From assembly GCA_027923505.1 (NCBI GenBank), contig BROI01000002.1:1674001-1738000 (forward strand): a stretch of DNA of 64,000 nt, written 5' to 3'. Below the pieces are notes generated by a model, which ran no database searches, was not told the DNA's origin, and was given only the letters and a program-made list of their open reading frames with translations. Source of the DNA: Mayamaea pseudoterrestris (Eukaryota; Bacillariophyta; Bacillariophyceae; Sellaphorales; Sellaphoraceae). A program made the position numbers and the translations under genes. Below, piece by piece: positions 40,600 through 50,235 of the stretch. Positions within the stretch are counted from its first letter, which is position 1; the number at the start of each line of letters is the position of its first letter.

Positions 40600-43520
40600 G
40601 CCAGAATGGTGCTAACATCCATATTTCAGGCGCACTACAAGATGACAAGCTAGTGTCTCCATAGACTGCAATGTGACTGGTGACAACTTGTAACCAGTCT
40701 CAGCCAGCAGATAAAGTGATTTTCAAATGCCCATACCTTGAGCCATGTGTATGCCCAAATTAAGCCAGAATGGTGCTAACATCCTTATTTCAGGTGCGCT
40801 ACAAGATGGATTGCCTGGCTGGCCCCTCAGTTTACTGCAAAGTGACTGGTGATAACTTGTCACCAGTCTCAGTCAGCAGCTGCTATGCCTTTCAATGAGC
40901 CATGTGTATGACCAATACAAGCCAGAATGATGCTTACATTTTAGTTTAAGGTGTGATACAAGATGCATTGCCTGGCTGGTGCCTCCAGGGACTACAATGT
41001 GATTGGTGACAATTTGTCACCAGACTCAGTCAGCTGATGCCTTAACATTCAAACCAGAAAGGTGCCAACATCTTTTTTTGGCTTCGCTACATGATGGTAT
41101 GCCTGGATGGTGTTTCAGGGGACTGTGATGTAATTGGTGACAACTTGTCACCAGTCTCAGCCAGCTGATGCCTTGACATTTAAACCTCCCTACACCAAGC
41201 CCTGTAGGTGACCAAATTACACCAAAATGGTGCCACCATCATTATTCAGGCTGCGCTACAAGATGGTTTGCCTGGCTGGTGTCTCAGGGGATGGCAATGT
41301 ATTTGGTGACAACTTGTCACCAGTCTCATCGCGCAATGCTGTGACATTCAAACACCCCTACAGCAGACCTTGTAGGTGCCCAAATTACACCAGAGTGGTG
41401 CCAACATCATTATTCAAGGCTGCGCTACAAAATGTTATGCCTGGCTGGTGTCTCAGGGGATGGCAATGTATTTGGTGACAACTTGTCACCAGTCTCATCC
41501 CGCACGTGCCGTGACATTCAAACGCCCCTACAGCAAGCCCTGTAGGTGCCCGAATTACACCAGAATGGTGCCAACATCATTATTCAGGCTGCGCTACAAG
41601 ATGGTATGCCTGGCTGGTGTCTCAGGGGATGGCAATGTATTTGGTGACATTTTGTCACCAGTCTCATCCCGCAATGCCGTGACATTCAAACGCCCCTACA
41701 GCAAGCCCTGTAGGTGCCCAAATTACACCAGAATGGTGCCACCATCATTATTCAGGTTGCGCTACAAGATGGTATGCCTGGCTGGTGTCTCAGGGGATGG
41801 CAATGTATTTGGTGACAACTTGTCACCAGTCTCAGCCGCACATGCCATGACATTCAAATGCCCCTACAGCAAGCCCTGTAGGTGCCCAAATTACACCAGA
41901 ATGGTGCCACCATCATTATTCAGGTTGCGCTACAAGATGGTATGCCTGGCTGGTGTCTCAGGGGATGGCAATGTATTTGGTGACAACTTGTCACCAGTCT
42001 CGTCCCGCAATGCCGTGACATTCAAACGCCTCTACAGCAAGCCCTGTAGGTGCCCGAATTACACCAGAATGGTGCCAACATCATTATTCAGGCTGCGCTA
42101 CAAGATGGTAGGCTTGGCTGGTGTCTCAGGGGATGGCAATGTATTTGGTGACAACTTGTCACCAGTCTCAGCCCACAGGTGCCGTGACATTCAAACGCCC
42201 CTACAGCAGACCTTGTAGGTGCCCAAATTACACCAGAATGGTGCCAACATTATTATTCAGGCTGCGCTACAAGATGGTATGCCTGGCTGGTGTCTCAGGG
42301 GATGGCAATGCATTTGGTGACAACTTGTCACCAGTCTCAGCCTGCACATGCCATGGCATTCAAACGCCCCTACAGCAAGCCCTGTAGGTGCCCAAATTAC
42401 ACCAGAATGGTGCCAACGTCATTATTCAGGCTGCGCTACAAGATGGTATGACAGGCTGGTGTCTCAGGGGATGGCAATGTATTTGGTGACAACTTGTCAC
42501 CAGTCGCAGCCGCACATGCCATGACATTCAAATGCTCCTACAGCAAGCCCTGTAGGTGCCCAAATTACACCAGAATGGTGCCAGCATCATTATTCAGGCT
42601 GCGCTACAAGATGGTAGGCTTGGCTGGTGTCTCAGGGGATGGCAATGTATTTGGTGACAACTTGTCACCAGTCTCAGCCCACAGGTGCCGTGACATTCAA
42701 ACGCCCCTACAGCTGACCTTGTAGGTGCCCAAATTACACCAGAATGGTGCCACCATCATTTTTCAGGCTGCGCTACAAGATGGTATACCTGGCTGGTGTC
42801 TCAGGGGATTGCAATGTATTTGGTGACAACTTGTCACCAGTCTCAGCCCGCAATGCCGTGACATTCAAACGCCTCTACAGCAGACCTTGTAGGTGCCCAA
42901 ATTACACCAGAATGGTGACAACATTATTGTTCAGGCTGCGCTACAAGGTGGTAGGCTTGGCTGGTGTCTCAGGGGATGGCAATGTATTTGGTGACAACTT
43001 GTCACTAGTCTCATCTCGCAATGCCATGACTTTCAAACGCCTCTACAGCAAGCCCTGTAGGAGCCCAAATTACACTAGAATGGTGACAACATCATTTTTC
43101 AGGCTGTACTACAAGATGGTAGGCTTGGCTGGTGTCTCAGGGGATGGTAATGCATTTGGTGACAACTTGTCACCAGTCTCAGCCCACAGGTGCCATGACA
43201 TTCAAACGCCCCTACAGCAAGCCTTGTAGGTGCCCAATTACAACAGAATGGTGCCAACATCATTATGCAGGCTGGGCTACAAGATGGTATGCCTGGCTGG
43301 TGTCTCAGGGGATGGCAATGTATTTGGTGACAACTTGTCACCAGTCTCAGCCCGCACGTGCCATGACATTCAAACGCCCCTACAGCAAGCCCTGTAGGTG
43401 CCCCAGTTACACCAGAATGGTGCCAACATCATTATTCAGGCTGCGCTACAAGATGGTAGGCTTGGCTGGTGTCTCAGGGGATGGCAATGTATTTGGTGAC
43501 AACTTGTCACCAGTCTCAGC
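40600..43520 (+). repeat. 168-bp satellite array, left part
   Basis: About 18 head-to-tail units. The GAATGGTGCC landmark recurs at 41563, 41731, 41899, 42067 and 42236, giving 168-169 bp spacing. Each unit contains GGTGACAACTTGTCACC, a 17-bp palindrome, and CCTACAGCAAGCCCTGTAGG, a 7-bp inverted repeat around 6 bases. Units left of ~41200 are clearly more diverged than those inside, as expected when homogenisation works best in the middle of an array. Because 168 is three times 56, open frames run through many units by chance. Confidence 0.95.
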
Positions 43521-43915
43521 TAACACCGTTGACGATTTCGCAGTCAACGTCTTACCTCCAAAAAGCTCCGATACAGGGTCCTTGGCCACGGTCTGTACAG
43601 CTCTTGATGGAGATGGCTCGTGGAATAGTCTTGCGCTCGCCACTACACGAATACGACTGCACTCTCGTCGCAAACTAGTAGTTCTATATTGTGAGCTTAT
43701 CGCTACATCGCTACATCGACCACTCGGAAGATCATCCGATCAATCCGTTTCTTTCAATCACATTACATCAGTCGTAACTGGTCGTTCCATTCATACAACG
43801 CATCCACACGACGGTTGCGCACTTTCTTCATTCACATGTCACATACGACAGCTGCGGACTCGACACAAGCTAATTAGGGTTCGGGCTCTTGACTTCGCCG
43901 CTCTGCGACTTGTCA
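43521..43915 (-). repeat. 3' LTR of the Copia element
   Basis: 395 bp. In element orientation it starts TGACAAGTCGC and ends GGTGTTA. The last residues of the gag-pol frame and its stop are encoded inside this LTR. Confidence 0.95.
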
Positions 43916-46900
43916 CTCCCCTCGGGTACGCTGCTGGTCGTAGCCGCATTCTTGTCCTTCACAATCGCATACGATGTATCGCCGCGCCAAAACAATACTG
44001 GCTTGAGCAATGGCATCGCATCACAGTACGGCAGGTACTTCGTCAGTACGTCCGCAATGTTCTCCTTTCCGTCAATCTTTACAAACTTGATAATCCCCGC
44101 AGCAACTGCCCAACGGACACGATGGTAGGCCAACGCATTGTGTCGCTTGGACAATGTCGAACTCGGGATTGTAGATTGCGTAATCACTGCTTGGTTGTCT
44201 CCGTACATCCAGGCAGACTTCTCCAATGGTACGCCCATAGCCATGAGCGACGCACGTAGAGAAATGCTGATATCCGTTCCACTCTTTGCTACGCCGAATT
44301 CCGATCCAAAGGTCGCAGTCTCGACTGTAGCCTGGAGTTTGCAATGCCAGTCGACAGGCGTCTGGTTGACAAATGACAAAACTCCTTCCAATGACTTGCC
44401 TGTCACCATGCAATGCATGAGACACGCATCCTCGAAAGTTGATGTTCGTACAGTCACACCCTTTGGTGGTGGGTAGACGTCCAACATCTCATCAACTCCG
44501 TCCTTCCCGTAAACGCTGCGCTCCCAATCTTGTTCCTCCATGGTGCCAAAGTGCTCCTCGTTTGCTGGCCACTTCGTACGGAAACGGATTGCTGCGTCCG
44601 GTAACTCTCGCAAATATCCACAGACTCGCTTCACCCGCTGCAGGTGTCCCTTGCGCGGCTCCACACGGAATCGCGACAGACTCACAACTGCTACGGCAAT
44701 GTCAAATCGACCCAAAGTAATTGCCCACTGAAGTGCTCCGACTAGAGACTGGTAAATCTTCTTCTCTTGGTCGTTCAGTAGCTCGCTTTGGTCAAGTTCG
44801 GGATGATCGTCTTTGTCGATTGGTGATGAGTACTTCTTCGGAGGACCTTCAAACAAACGCTCGTACTGCGCCAAGAGTTTCGCAACGTATGTCTTGGCCG
44901 ACCAGTAAAGAGTTCCGTCAGGGTCTCGTCCAAAGTCACCGCCGAGATGATACTCGGGATGTCCAACACCTTTGAGCTTAAACTTGTACTTCTCCTCTAG
45001 CATCTTGAAGAACGCTGCTGGATCGTCTGAAATATTTAACAGATCGTCGACCCATACACAGAGGTAGTCGTAGCTGTCGCCGGCGTCCTTGATCCACAGA
45101 TCGGAATCGCAATAGGACGGTTTCCATCCTTCCGCAAGTAGGGCGTCGGCTAAGCGTTCGTGAAATCGTGCTCCGCTCGTTCGCAATCCGTACAAAGCCT
45201 TGACGATGACCAGGATGTGTCCTTCGCGCTCCCCGAACTCGGGGCCTCCAACGAAGTATACCTTCTCCTTGGTGAACGCTTCGAGATAAGCATTCCCAAT
45301 GTCACCGACCATGCACTTCTTGCCGTTCGCTTCTCCAATGACGAGAGCTAGACGCATTGCCTTCAATGAGATAACACTGGAGTAGGCATCGTCGTTGTCT
45401 TTCGTCATGTGGCCGCCTGCAACGAGACGTGCCTTGTATCGCAAATCGTGCTTGACATCGTACACAAAATGGACTCGGATCTTCTGATAACCAGTTGGTG
45501 GTGTTGTGGTGGAACTCGGACCAAGATCTTGAAACGTCTCGTACTCGTCCAGGTTCGCAAGCTCCACGCCTTCCGCATCCGTCCACTTCGTGTGCCCTGC
45601 AGCTTCCTGCAAACGTCGCGCTTCCTTCCAATCTCGGGGTACTTGGACTCCAAACTTGTAGCGCGGTCCGTTCTTTTGCTGCTCCATTCGGGCGGTCGCC
45701 ACCTTGCGCGCAACCTTCTTGGCGTTCCGGGCCCATCGGTTCAACGATGACCATCCGTCCTTGTCGAGAAGATTATGCTTTTGCGCGTAGGCTGCCACTG
45801 ATACTTTGTCGCTTTCGATCATCGCGTTGAGAGGCTCCCAAGTCTTGGATCCATCGTCCCATTGTACAAGGACGTTCCACTTGGAATGCTTCCAGTTCTT
45901 CGACTTGCTCGTCAGCGGACCCTGATGGTCTAGAATCTCCTTGAAGAACCATTTACGCTCAGGATTCGCCATGTCTTGGTTCACTTCGGCCTCGTAGAGA
46001 TCGGAAACCTCGACATAGGACATAACTTCATCCGCTTCGCCGTTACCAAGTTTCAGCATCATTTTAATGTTCTGATGGTTCTGGGCGTCGCGATTGTTCA
46101 GCTTGCTCATGACGGTCGCTCGAACTTCTTGTCCGTCGTCCGTCTTCATGAGAAACGACTTGCCGATAAGTTCATTGGGTGCATACTTCGGGAGTTTGCG
46201 CCACGGATTGATGTTCTTCTTCTTTGGCTTGTCGTTGTCGTCATTGGCAGGGTCGTCATCGGCAGGATTAGGATCTAGCTCCCCGTCGGTCATATCGTCA
46301 TCTTCCGGGTATTCCACCGTCTCGACCAAAGGGGTATCGTCTTCGTCAGGAATGAAAGAATCTTCGTCTCTGCTGTCGGTGTCGGTAATCTTCTTGATCA
46401 TTTCCGGCATAAGGATCTCGCCACCTAGACCAGGTACGGTATAGAGACGCGGCTCCCCTTCTTTCATGACGGGGGAAGCAGGTGCCGGTACGCGAAGGTT
46501 CAAAAATTTTGGGTCATTTTGGGGTAAGCAAACCGATCGCGTCATGATCTCGTGGGTCTCGCAATCACAGATGAAGTACGTCAGGTCGTCTCCGCACGTC
46601 GTGTTGGGACCAAGCCAGTACGCCGCGCGCTGGCGGGTACCCGGGGCCTCGACATCCTTGACAAAGTAGTTGACAATTTCAAACCAACAAAAATGCAAAT
46701 ACTTTGACACGTCGGGGACTTGCCCAGTGATAAACTCGATGGGAGACTTGCCGTCCAAGGCAGGATGCGACAAATGACGGTACATCTCGGTCTGGAAGAG
46801 TAAAGCGCGTAGCCAGAAGCATGCCGGAGTGCCTGTTCGGTCCATAAGCCGTTCATGACTTTCCTTGACGTGCCCAATGATGCGCTCGGCTGGGTTTTGA

Positions 46901-49743
46901 TTCTGATAGTACGGCTCCGATGTATGACGACGGCGAATCATGAACTCGCGCATTACTTCGTCAAACTCGGCACTCATCGCTTCTTTCGCATTATCCGAGA
47001 AGACTTCCAACGGAGCTCCAAACTCGCGGATGAAATCACGGAATCGTTTCGGTACGTCACCTTTCGTCCGCATGGGATACACGACAATGATCTGACTGCA
47101 ACAACCATAGAATAGCTGCACGCATGTGCACCCTGCATGTCCGTCGATATGGTCATCCATGGCAGGTTCGTCGAAGAACATGGTGTCATGGGCCACTCGA
47201 TCATCTAGACGGTAGACGTTCAGGAATCGGCTCTTTCGATGCATTCGTGGGGGGTATTGGCGCTCGTGCATGTTGAACTGCGTGCTATGGCGCAAAGTAT
47301 CCTTGATCGTCTGCGCCGGGTACCATGCAAAGTTCGGCAGCAATGCGTCGATATCAGGTTTCTTTGGCAGGATAGACTTGTAGGGCTGATAGACGAGATC
47401 CGCATTGTACTTCTGTACGACGGCACAAACATTCAGCTCCTTCTCGGTGTAAACAGGTTGATTGTCGTGTCCGAGATTCGTATAAGTCACGTTGCTTTGA
47501 CGATGGGTGCGATTCCGCGTACGCGAGCGTGTCACGCGCGTGAAGCCCTCTTCGTCGTCACTGACTTCGTCGTCTTCGTCGCGCGACAACAAGTCCGGTA
47601 CGTCGTCCTCGTCGTCATCGTCATCCGAAGAGTCATAGTCGTCGTCCTCGGTCGGCTCGACGTCAAACTCGTTCGGATCCCAAGGCCCATCGAAGGTCAT
47701 CATGACCCGAGGTAAGGTGTGAAGCTCATGCACCGACACTGGAAACATTGGCAAGGTCGCCATGCCACTTTCCATTCCGAGCATAAACTTGTATCCATCT
47801 GGCGTTTCGATTCGTAACTTGCCACCAAAGTTGTAATGCTTATCGTTGACATGAAGTCCGAAGGCTTCCATCTGCATACTCGAATGAATCGTCTTGCCGG
47901 TTCCAGAATATGCGTAATTATGGAACTCGCCGACGACCCAACCCTTGGTGCTCTTAAGCTTAGCGACTGCCGTGACGGTAGACAGGTCCGGAAGCTTGAG
48001 ACCACCGACTCCAGTGACTTCAATCTTGTGGAACTTGTCCTCGGTAAGGATGCGGCCGTCCGCTCCCCATACTCCGCCACTCGCGCCGGGATCAACAGTC
48101 GACGCTGAATGCTTATCCAAGTCAATGCTCGCGACTTTGTACTTGCGACTCTGAGCAATATTTGCTCCCCGAGTCGTAGTCGTGGGCTGGTCTGGACCTA
48201 AGAAACTTCGCATCGCTGAGCCTCGGCTAGTGTTGTTCACACGTTCGGTCGCCACACTCGCCGTCGTCGCCGCTGATGAAGTGGCTGCGACGTTCGCGTT
48301 GCGTGTTGTACTCGTCGTTTGCGTGGTGCCTGCCTGTGTTGCTGATGTCGAACCACCTGCAGCACTGGCCGCTCGACTCGTACCACGGCGTTCAAACACT
48401 TCGTGTTGCTGATCGCGGGTAAGGAGTCGCCACGTGTTTGGTGGAATCGTCGCATTCACGTCGCTGGGAATTTCGATCGTCTTCGTGTCGGCATAGCTGC
48501 GAACATACGAGCGAGTATCTCCCCGACCGCGGCCGCCGCCGCCGCCTCGTCCCGTGCTCAAGTCGCCGTGACCACCGCCCCCCTGATTGGATTGCTGATT
48601 GTTGCTGCTACTTGGCGTAGACTGGGAATTGTTCGCGCTTGCCTTCTTCGTCTTCTCCTTCTCTTTCTTGGTTTGTTCAGATTGGTTCGCCTGGCGCTTC
48701 TCGGTCTCCTTGATGCCACGACGATTGTCAGATTGACGTGCGACGTCGTTCAGGAGGTTCCAAAACTGGGTGTACGTCATCGGGTTGCCGGTCTTGGACT
48801 CTTCGATCAGCGCCATGTTCACCGCCGATGCCATATCCGCATGGCGGAAAACCGCGCGCTCCAAAATCTGACGCTTCGTGCTTGCTGTAAGTAGCTCGGT
48901 TTCCTCGGCGTAGTCATTGTAGTTCTCTTCCTTGCTGGACCACTGGATAAGCCAATTGACGAGAGACTTGGCGTAACTCGCGTCGAGAGTGAAATTGCGC
49001 CATTCGTCTTCGGCCGAACGTAGATCCAACTTGCGCGCCATCCCGTCGAGGAATGTCGCCTCCAACTCTGCAATGCACGCTGAGGCATTCGCGCTGTCGA
49101 TGTGCTTGCGGACAATGAGCTTGCTCTGCGGTGTCTTGTAGGTATACTCTACGCCGCTAAAGCTTCGAACACTGATACTGATACTCGGCGAATTCGGGCT
49201 CGAGTGCAGCTGGTGCCTTGAACTCGTCGTCCCAAAAGTAGCCAAGTCGCTTCGCATGCGGTTCTTGAAGGCCCGCCAGTAGGAGCAGAACTTGCGATCG
49301 TTCTTGAGCTCCAGCATGGTCTTCAGATCCAGCTTGATGTCGTGTCGTTTCGTCGTGGTGTCGTTGCCTCCGATAACGCTGAAGTCTCCGAAACTGCGGT
49401 TGCCTGCGGTCGGTGACCCCGGTGCTGCTGGGAGGTCTCGGCTCGTAATGTGGTCTTTCTCCAGGTCTTGCCATTGCGCAGTCGTCCGACGTTGCTCGTG
49501 AATCCAACTCATGAGCTTGCGCAATCGGCTTGTTCGTATCGTCGACCACTGGTGCTGGGTCTTAATGTTCGTCACGTCTTGTTCCGACAGCTCGGCCATC
49601 GCCTCCGCAGTCGTGAGTTCCTCTTGCTCGAAACACACTGCGGTAGGGTCGTTTGGATCCCAAGTTGCGGATGCTGCGAGCCACGGAATGTCGAAGACTT
49701 TACCGACGGCACGCTTGTAGGTCGTTACATCAATTGTCGCCAT
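43870..49743 (-). CDS. Copia Gag-Pol polyprotein, 1957 aa
   Basis: One continuous frame. Approximate parts by residue: Gag 1-~500, ending in a Gly/Arg-rich stretch; aspartic-protease-like region ~540-680; integrase catalytic core ~850-1010 (GCTCVQLFYG, FSDNAKEAM, NPAERIIGHVKESHE); a chromo-like module ~1285-1330 (WNVLVQWDDGSKTWEP); reverse transcriptase ~1450-1680 (VGDIGNAYLEAF, YLCVWVDDLL); RNase H ~1780-1910 (YGDNQAVITQ, NIADVLTKYLP). A Copia-family single polyprotein is expected to be cut by its own protease. The frame ends inside the LTR. Confidence 0.93.
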   Translation of the reverse strand: MATIDVTTYKRAVGKVFDIPWLAASATWDPNDPTAVCFEQEELTTAEAMAELSEQDVTNIKTQHQWSTIRTSRLRKLMSWIHEQRRTTAQWQDLEKDHITSRDLPAAPGSPTAGNRSFGDFSVIGGNDTTTKRHDIKLDLKTMLELKNDRKFCSYWRAFKNRMRSDLATFGTTSSRHQLHSSPNSPSISISVRSFSGVEYTYKTPQSKLIVRKHIDSANASACIAELEATFLDGMARKLDLRSAEDEWRNFTLDASYAKSLVNWLIQWSSKEENYNDYAEETELLTASTKRQILERAVFRHADMASAVNMALIEESKTGNPMTYTQFWNLLNDVARQSDNRRGIKETEKRQANQSEQTKKEKEKTKKASANNSQSTPSSSNNQQSNQGGGGHGDLSTGRGGGGGRGRGDTRSYVRSYADTKTIEIPSDVNATIPPNTWRLLTRDQQHEVFERRGTSRAASAAGGSTSATQAGTTQTTSTTRNANVAATSSAATTASVATERVNNTSRGSAMRSFLGPDQPTTTTRGANIAQSRKYKVASIDLDKHSASTVDPGASGGVWGADGRILTEDKFHKIEVTGVGGLKLPDLSTVTAVAKLKSTKGWVVGEFHNYAYSGTGKTIHSSMQMEAFGLHVNDKHYNFGGKLRIETPDGYKFMLGMESGMATLPMFPVSVHELHTLPRVMMTFDGPWDPNEFDVEPTEDDDYDSSDDDDDEDDVPDLLSRDEDDEVSDDEEGFTRVTRSRTRNRTHRQSNVTYTNLGHDNQPVYTEKELNVCAVVQKYNADLVYQPYKSILPKKPDIDALLPNFAWYPAQTIKDTLRHSTQFNMHERQYPPRMHRKSRFLNVYRLDDRVAHDTMFFDEPAMDDHIDGHAGCTCVQLFYGCCSQIIVVYPMRTKGDVPKRFRDFIREFGAPLEVFSDNAKEAMSAEFDEVMREFMIRRRHTSEPYYQNQNPAERIIGHVKESHERLMDRTGTPACFWLRALLFQTEMYRHLSHPALDGKSPIEFITGQVPDVSKYLHFCWFEIVNYFVKDVEAPGTRQRAAYWLGPNTTCGDDLTYFICDCETHEIMTRSVCLPQNDPKFLNLRVPAPASPVMKEGEPRLYTVPGLGGEILMPEMIKKITDTDSRDEDSFIPDEDDTPLVETVEYPEDDDMTDGELDPNPADDDPANDDNDKPKKKNINPWRKLPKYAPNELIGKSFLMKTDDGQEVRATVMSKLNNRDAQNHQNIKMMLKLGNGEADEVMSYVEVSDLYEAEVNQDMANPERKWFFKEILDHQGPLTSKSKNWKHSKWNVLVQWDDGSKTWEPLNAMIESDKVSVAAYAQKHNLLDKDGWSSLNRWARNAKKVARKVATARMEQQKNGPRYKFGVQVPRDWKEARRLQEAAGHTKWTDAEGVELANLDEYETFQDLGPSSTTTPPTGYQKIRVHFVYDVKHDLRYKARLVAGGHMTKDNDDAYSSVISLKAMRLALVIGEANGKKCMVGDIGNAYLEAFTKEKVYFVGGPEFGEREGHILVIVKALYGLRTSGARFHERLADALLAEGWKPSYCDSDLWIKDAGDSYDYLCVWVDDLLNISDDPAAFFKMLEEKYKFKLKGVGHPEYHLGGDFGRDPDGTLYWSAKTYVAKLLAQYERLFEGPPKKYSSPIDKDDHPELDQSELLNDQEKKIYQSLVGALQWAITLGRFDIAVAVVSLSRFRVEPRKGHLQRVKRVCGYLRELPDAAIRFRTKWPANEEHFGTMEEQDWERSVYGKDGVDEMLDVYPPPKGVTVRTSTFEDACLMHCMVTGKSLEGVLSFVNQTPVDWHCKLQATVETATFGSEFGVAKSGTDISISLRASLMAMGVPLEKSAWMYGDNQAVITQSTIPSSTLSKRHNALAYHRVRWAVAAGIIKFVKIDGKENIADVLTKYLPYCDAMPLLKPVLFWRGDTSYAIVKDKNAATTSSVPEGSDKSQSGEVKSPNPN
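43916..43923 (-). other. Polypurine tract of the Copia element
   Basis: GAGGGGAG in element orientation, directly before the 3' LTR, the usual primer site for second-strand synthesis. It lies inside the coding frame. A primer-binding site after the 5' LTR could not be matched to a tRNA by eye. Confidence 0.7.
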
Positions 49744-49840
49744 GGTGGAGGTTGATCAGAGGAATCGGACTCGCTGCAGACGAATGTGTCACGATAGCTC
49801 CCTCGCTCGTTCTTGCTCTCGAAGCACTGAAATGTTAATC

Positions 49841-50235
49841 TAACACCGTTGACAATTTCGCAGTCAACGTCTTACCTCCAAAAAGCTCCGATACAGGGTC
49901 CTTGGCCACGGTCTGTACAGCTCTTGATGGAGATGGCTCGTGGAATAGTCTTGCGCTCGCCACTACATGAATACGACTGCACTCTCGTCGCAAACTAGTA
50001 GTTCTATATTGTGAGCTTATCGCTACATCGCTACATCGACCACTCGGAAGATCATCCGATCAATCCGTTTCTTTCAATCACATTACATCAGTCGTAACTG
50101 GTCGTTCCATTCATACAACGCATCCACACGACGGTTGCGCACTTTCTTCATTCACATGTCACATACGACAGCTGAGGACTCGACACAAGCTAATTAGGGT
50201 TCGGGCTCTTGACTTCGCCGCTCTGCGACTTGTCA
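49841..50235 (-). repeat. 5' LTR of the Copia element
   Basis: 395 bp, the same length as the 3' LTR and about 99% identical. The ~97-bp leader 49744-49840 separates it from the gag-pol start. Confidence 0.95.

Larger units (their letters stand above)
43521..50235 (-). mobile_element. Whole-looking Ty1/Copia retrotransposon (CoDi-like), recent
   Basis: 6715 bp, read on the minus strand, inserted in one satellite unit. Two 395-bp LTRs flank a single long gag-pol frame. The 5-bp target duplication TCAGC is present at 43516-43520 and 50236-50240; removing the element and one TCAGC restores a normal satellite unit. The LTRs differ at about 3 of 395 positions (99.2% identity), so insertion was recent. 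Domain order (protease, integrase, reverse transcriptase, RNase H) is that of Copia. It looks whole. Confidence 0.95.

Noticed and set aside
41376-42218. 280-codon open frame in the satellite
   Set aside because: It is built from five 56-codon units of the tandem repeat and stops where unit length changes to 169 bp. Neighbouring arrays give the same peptide in other frames. No independent sign of a gene.
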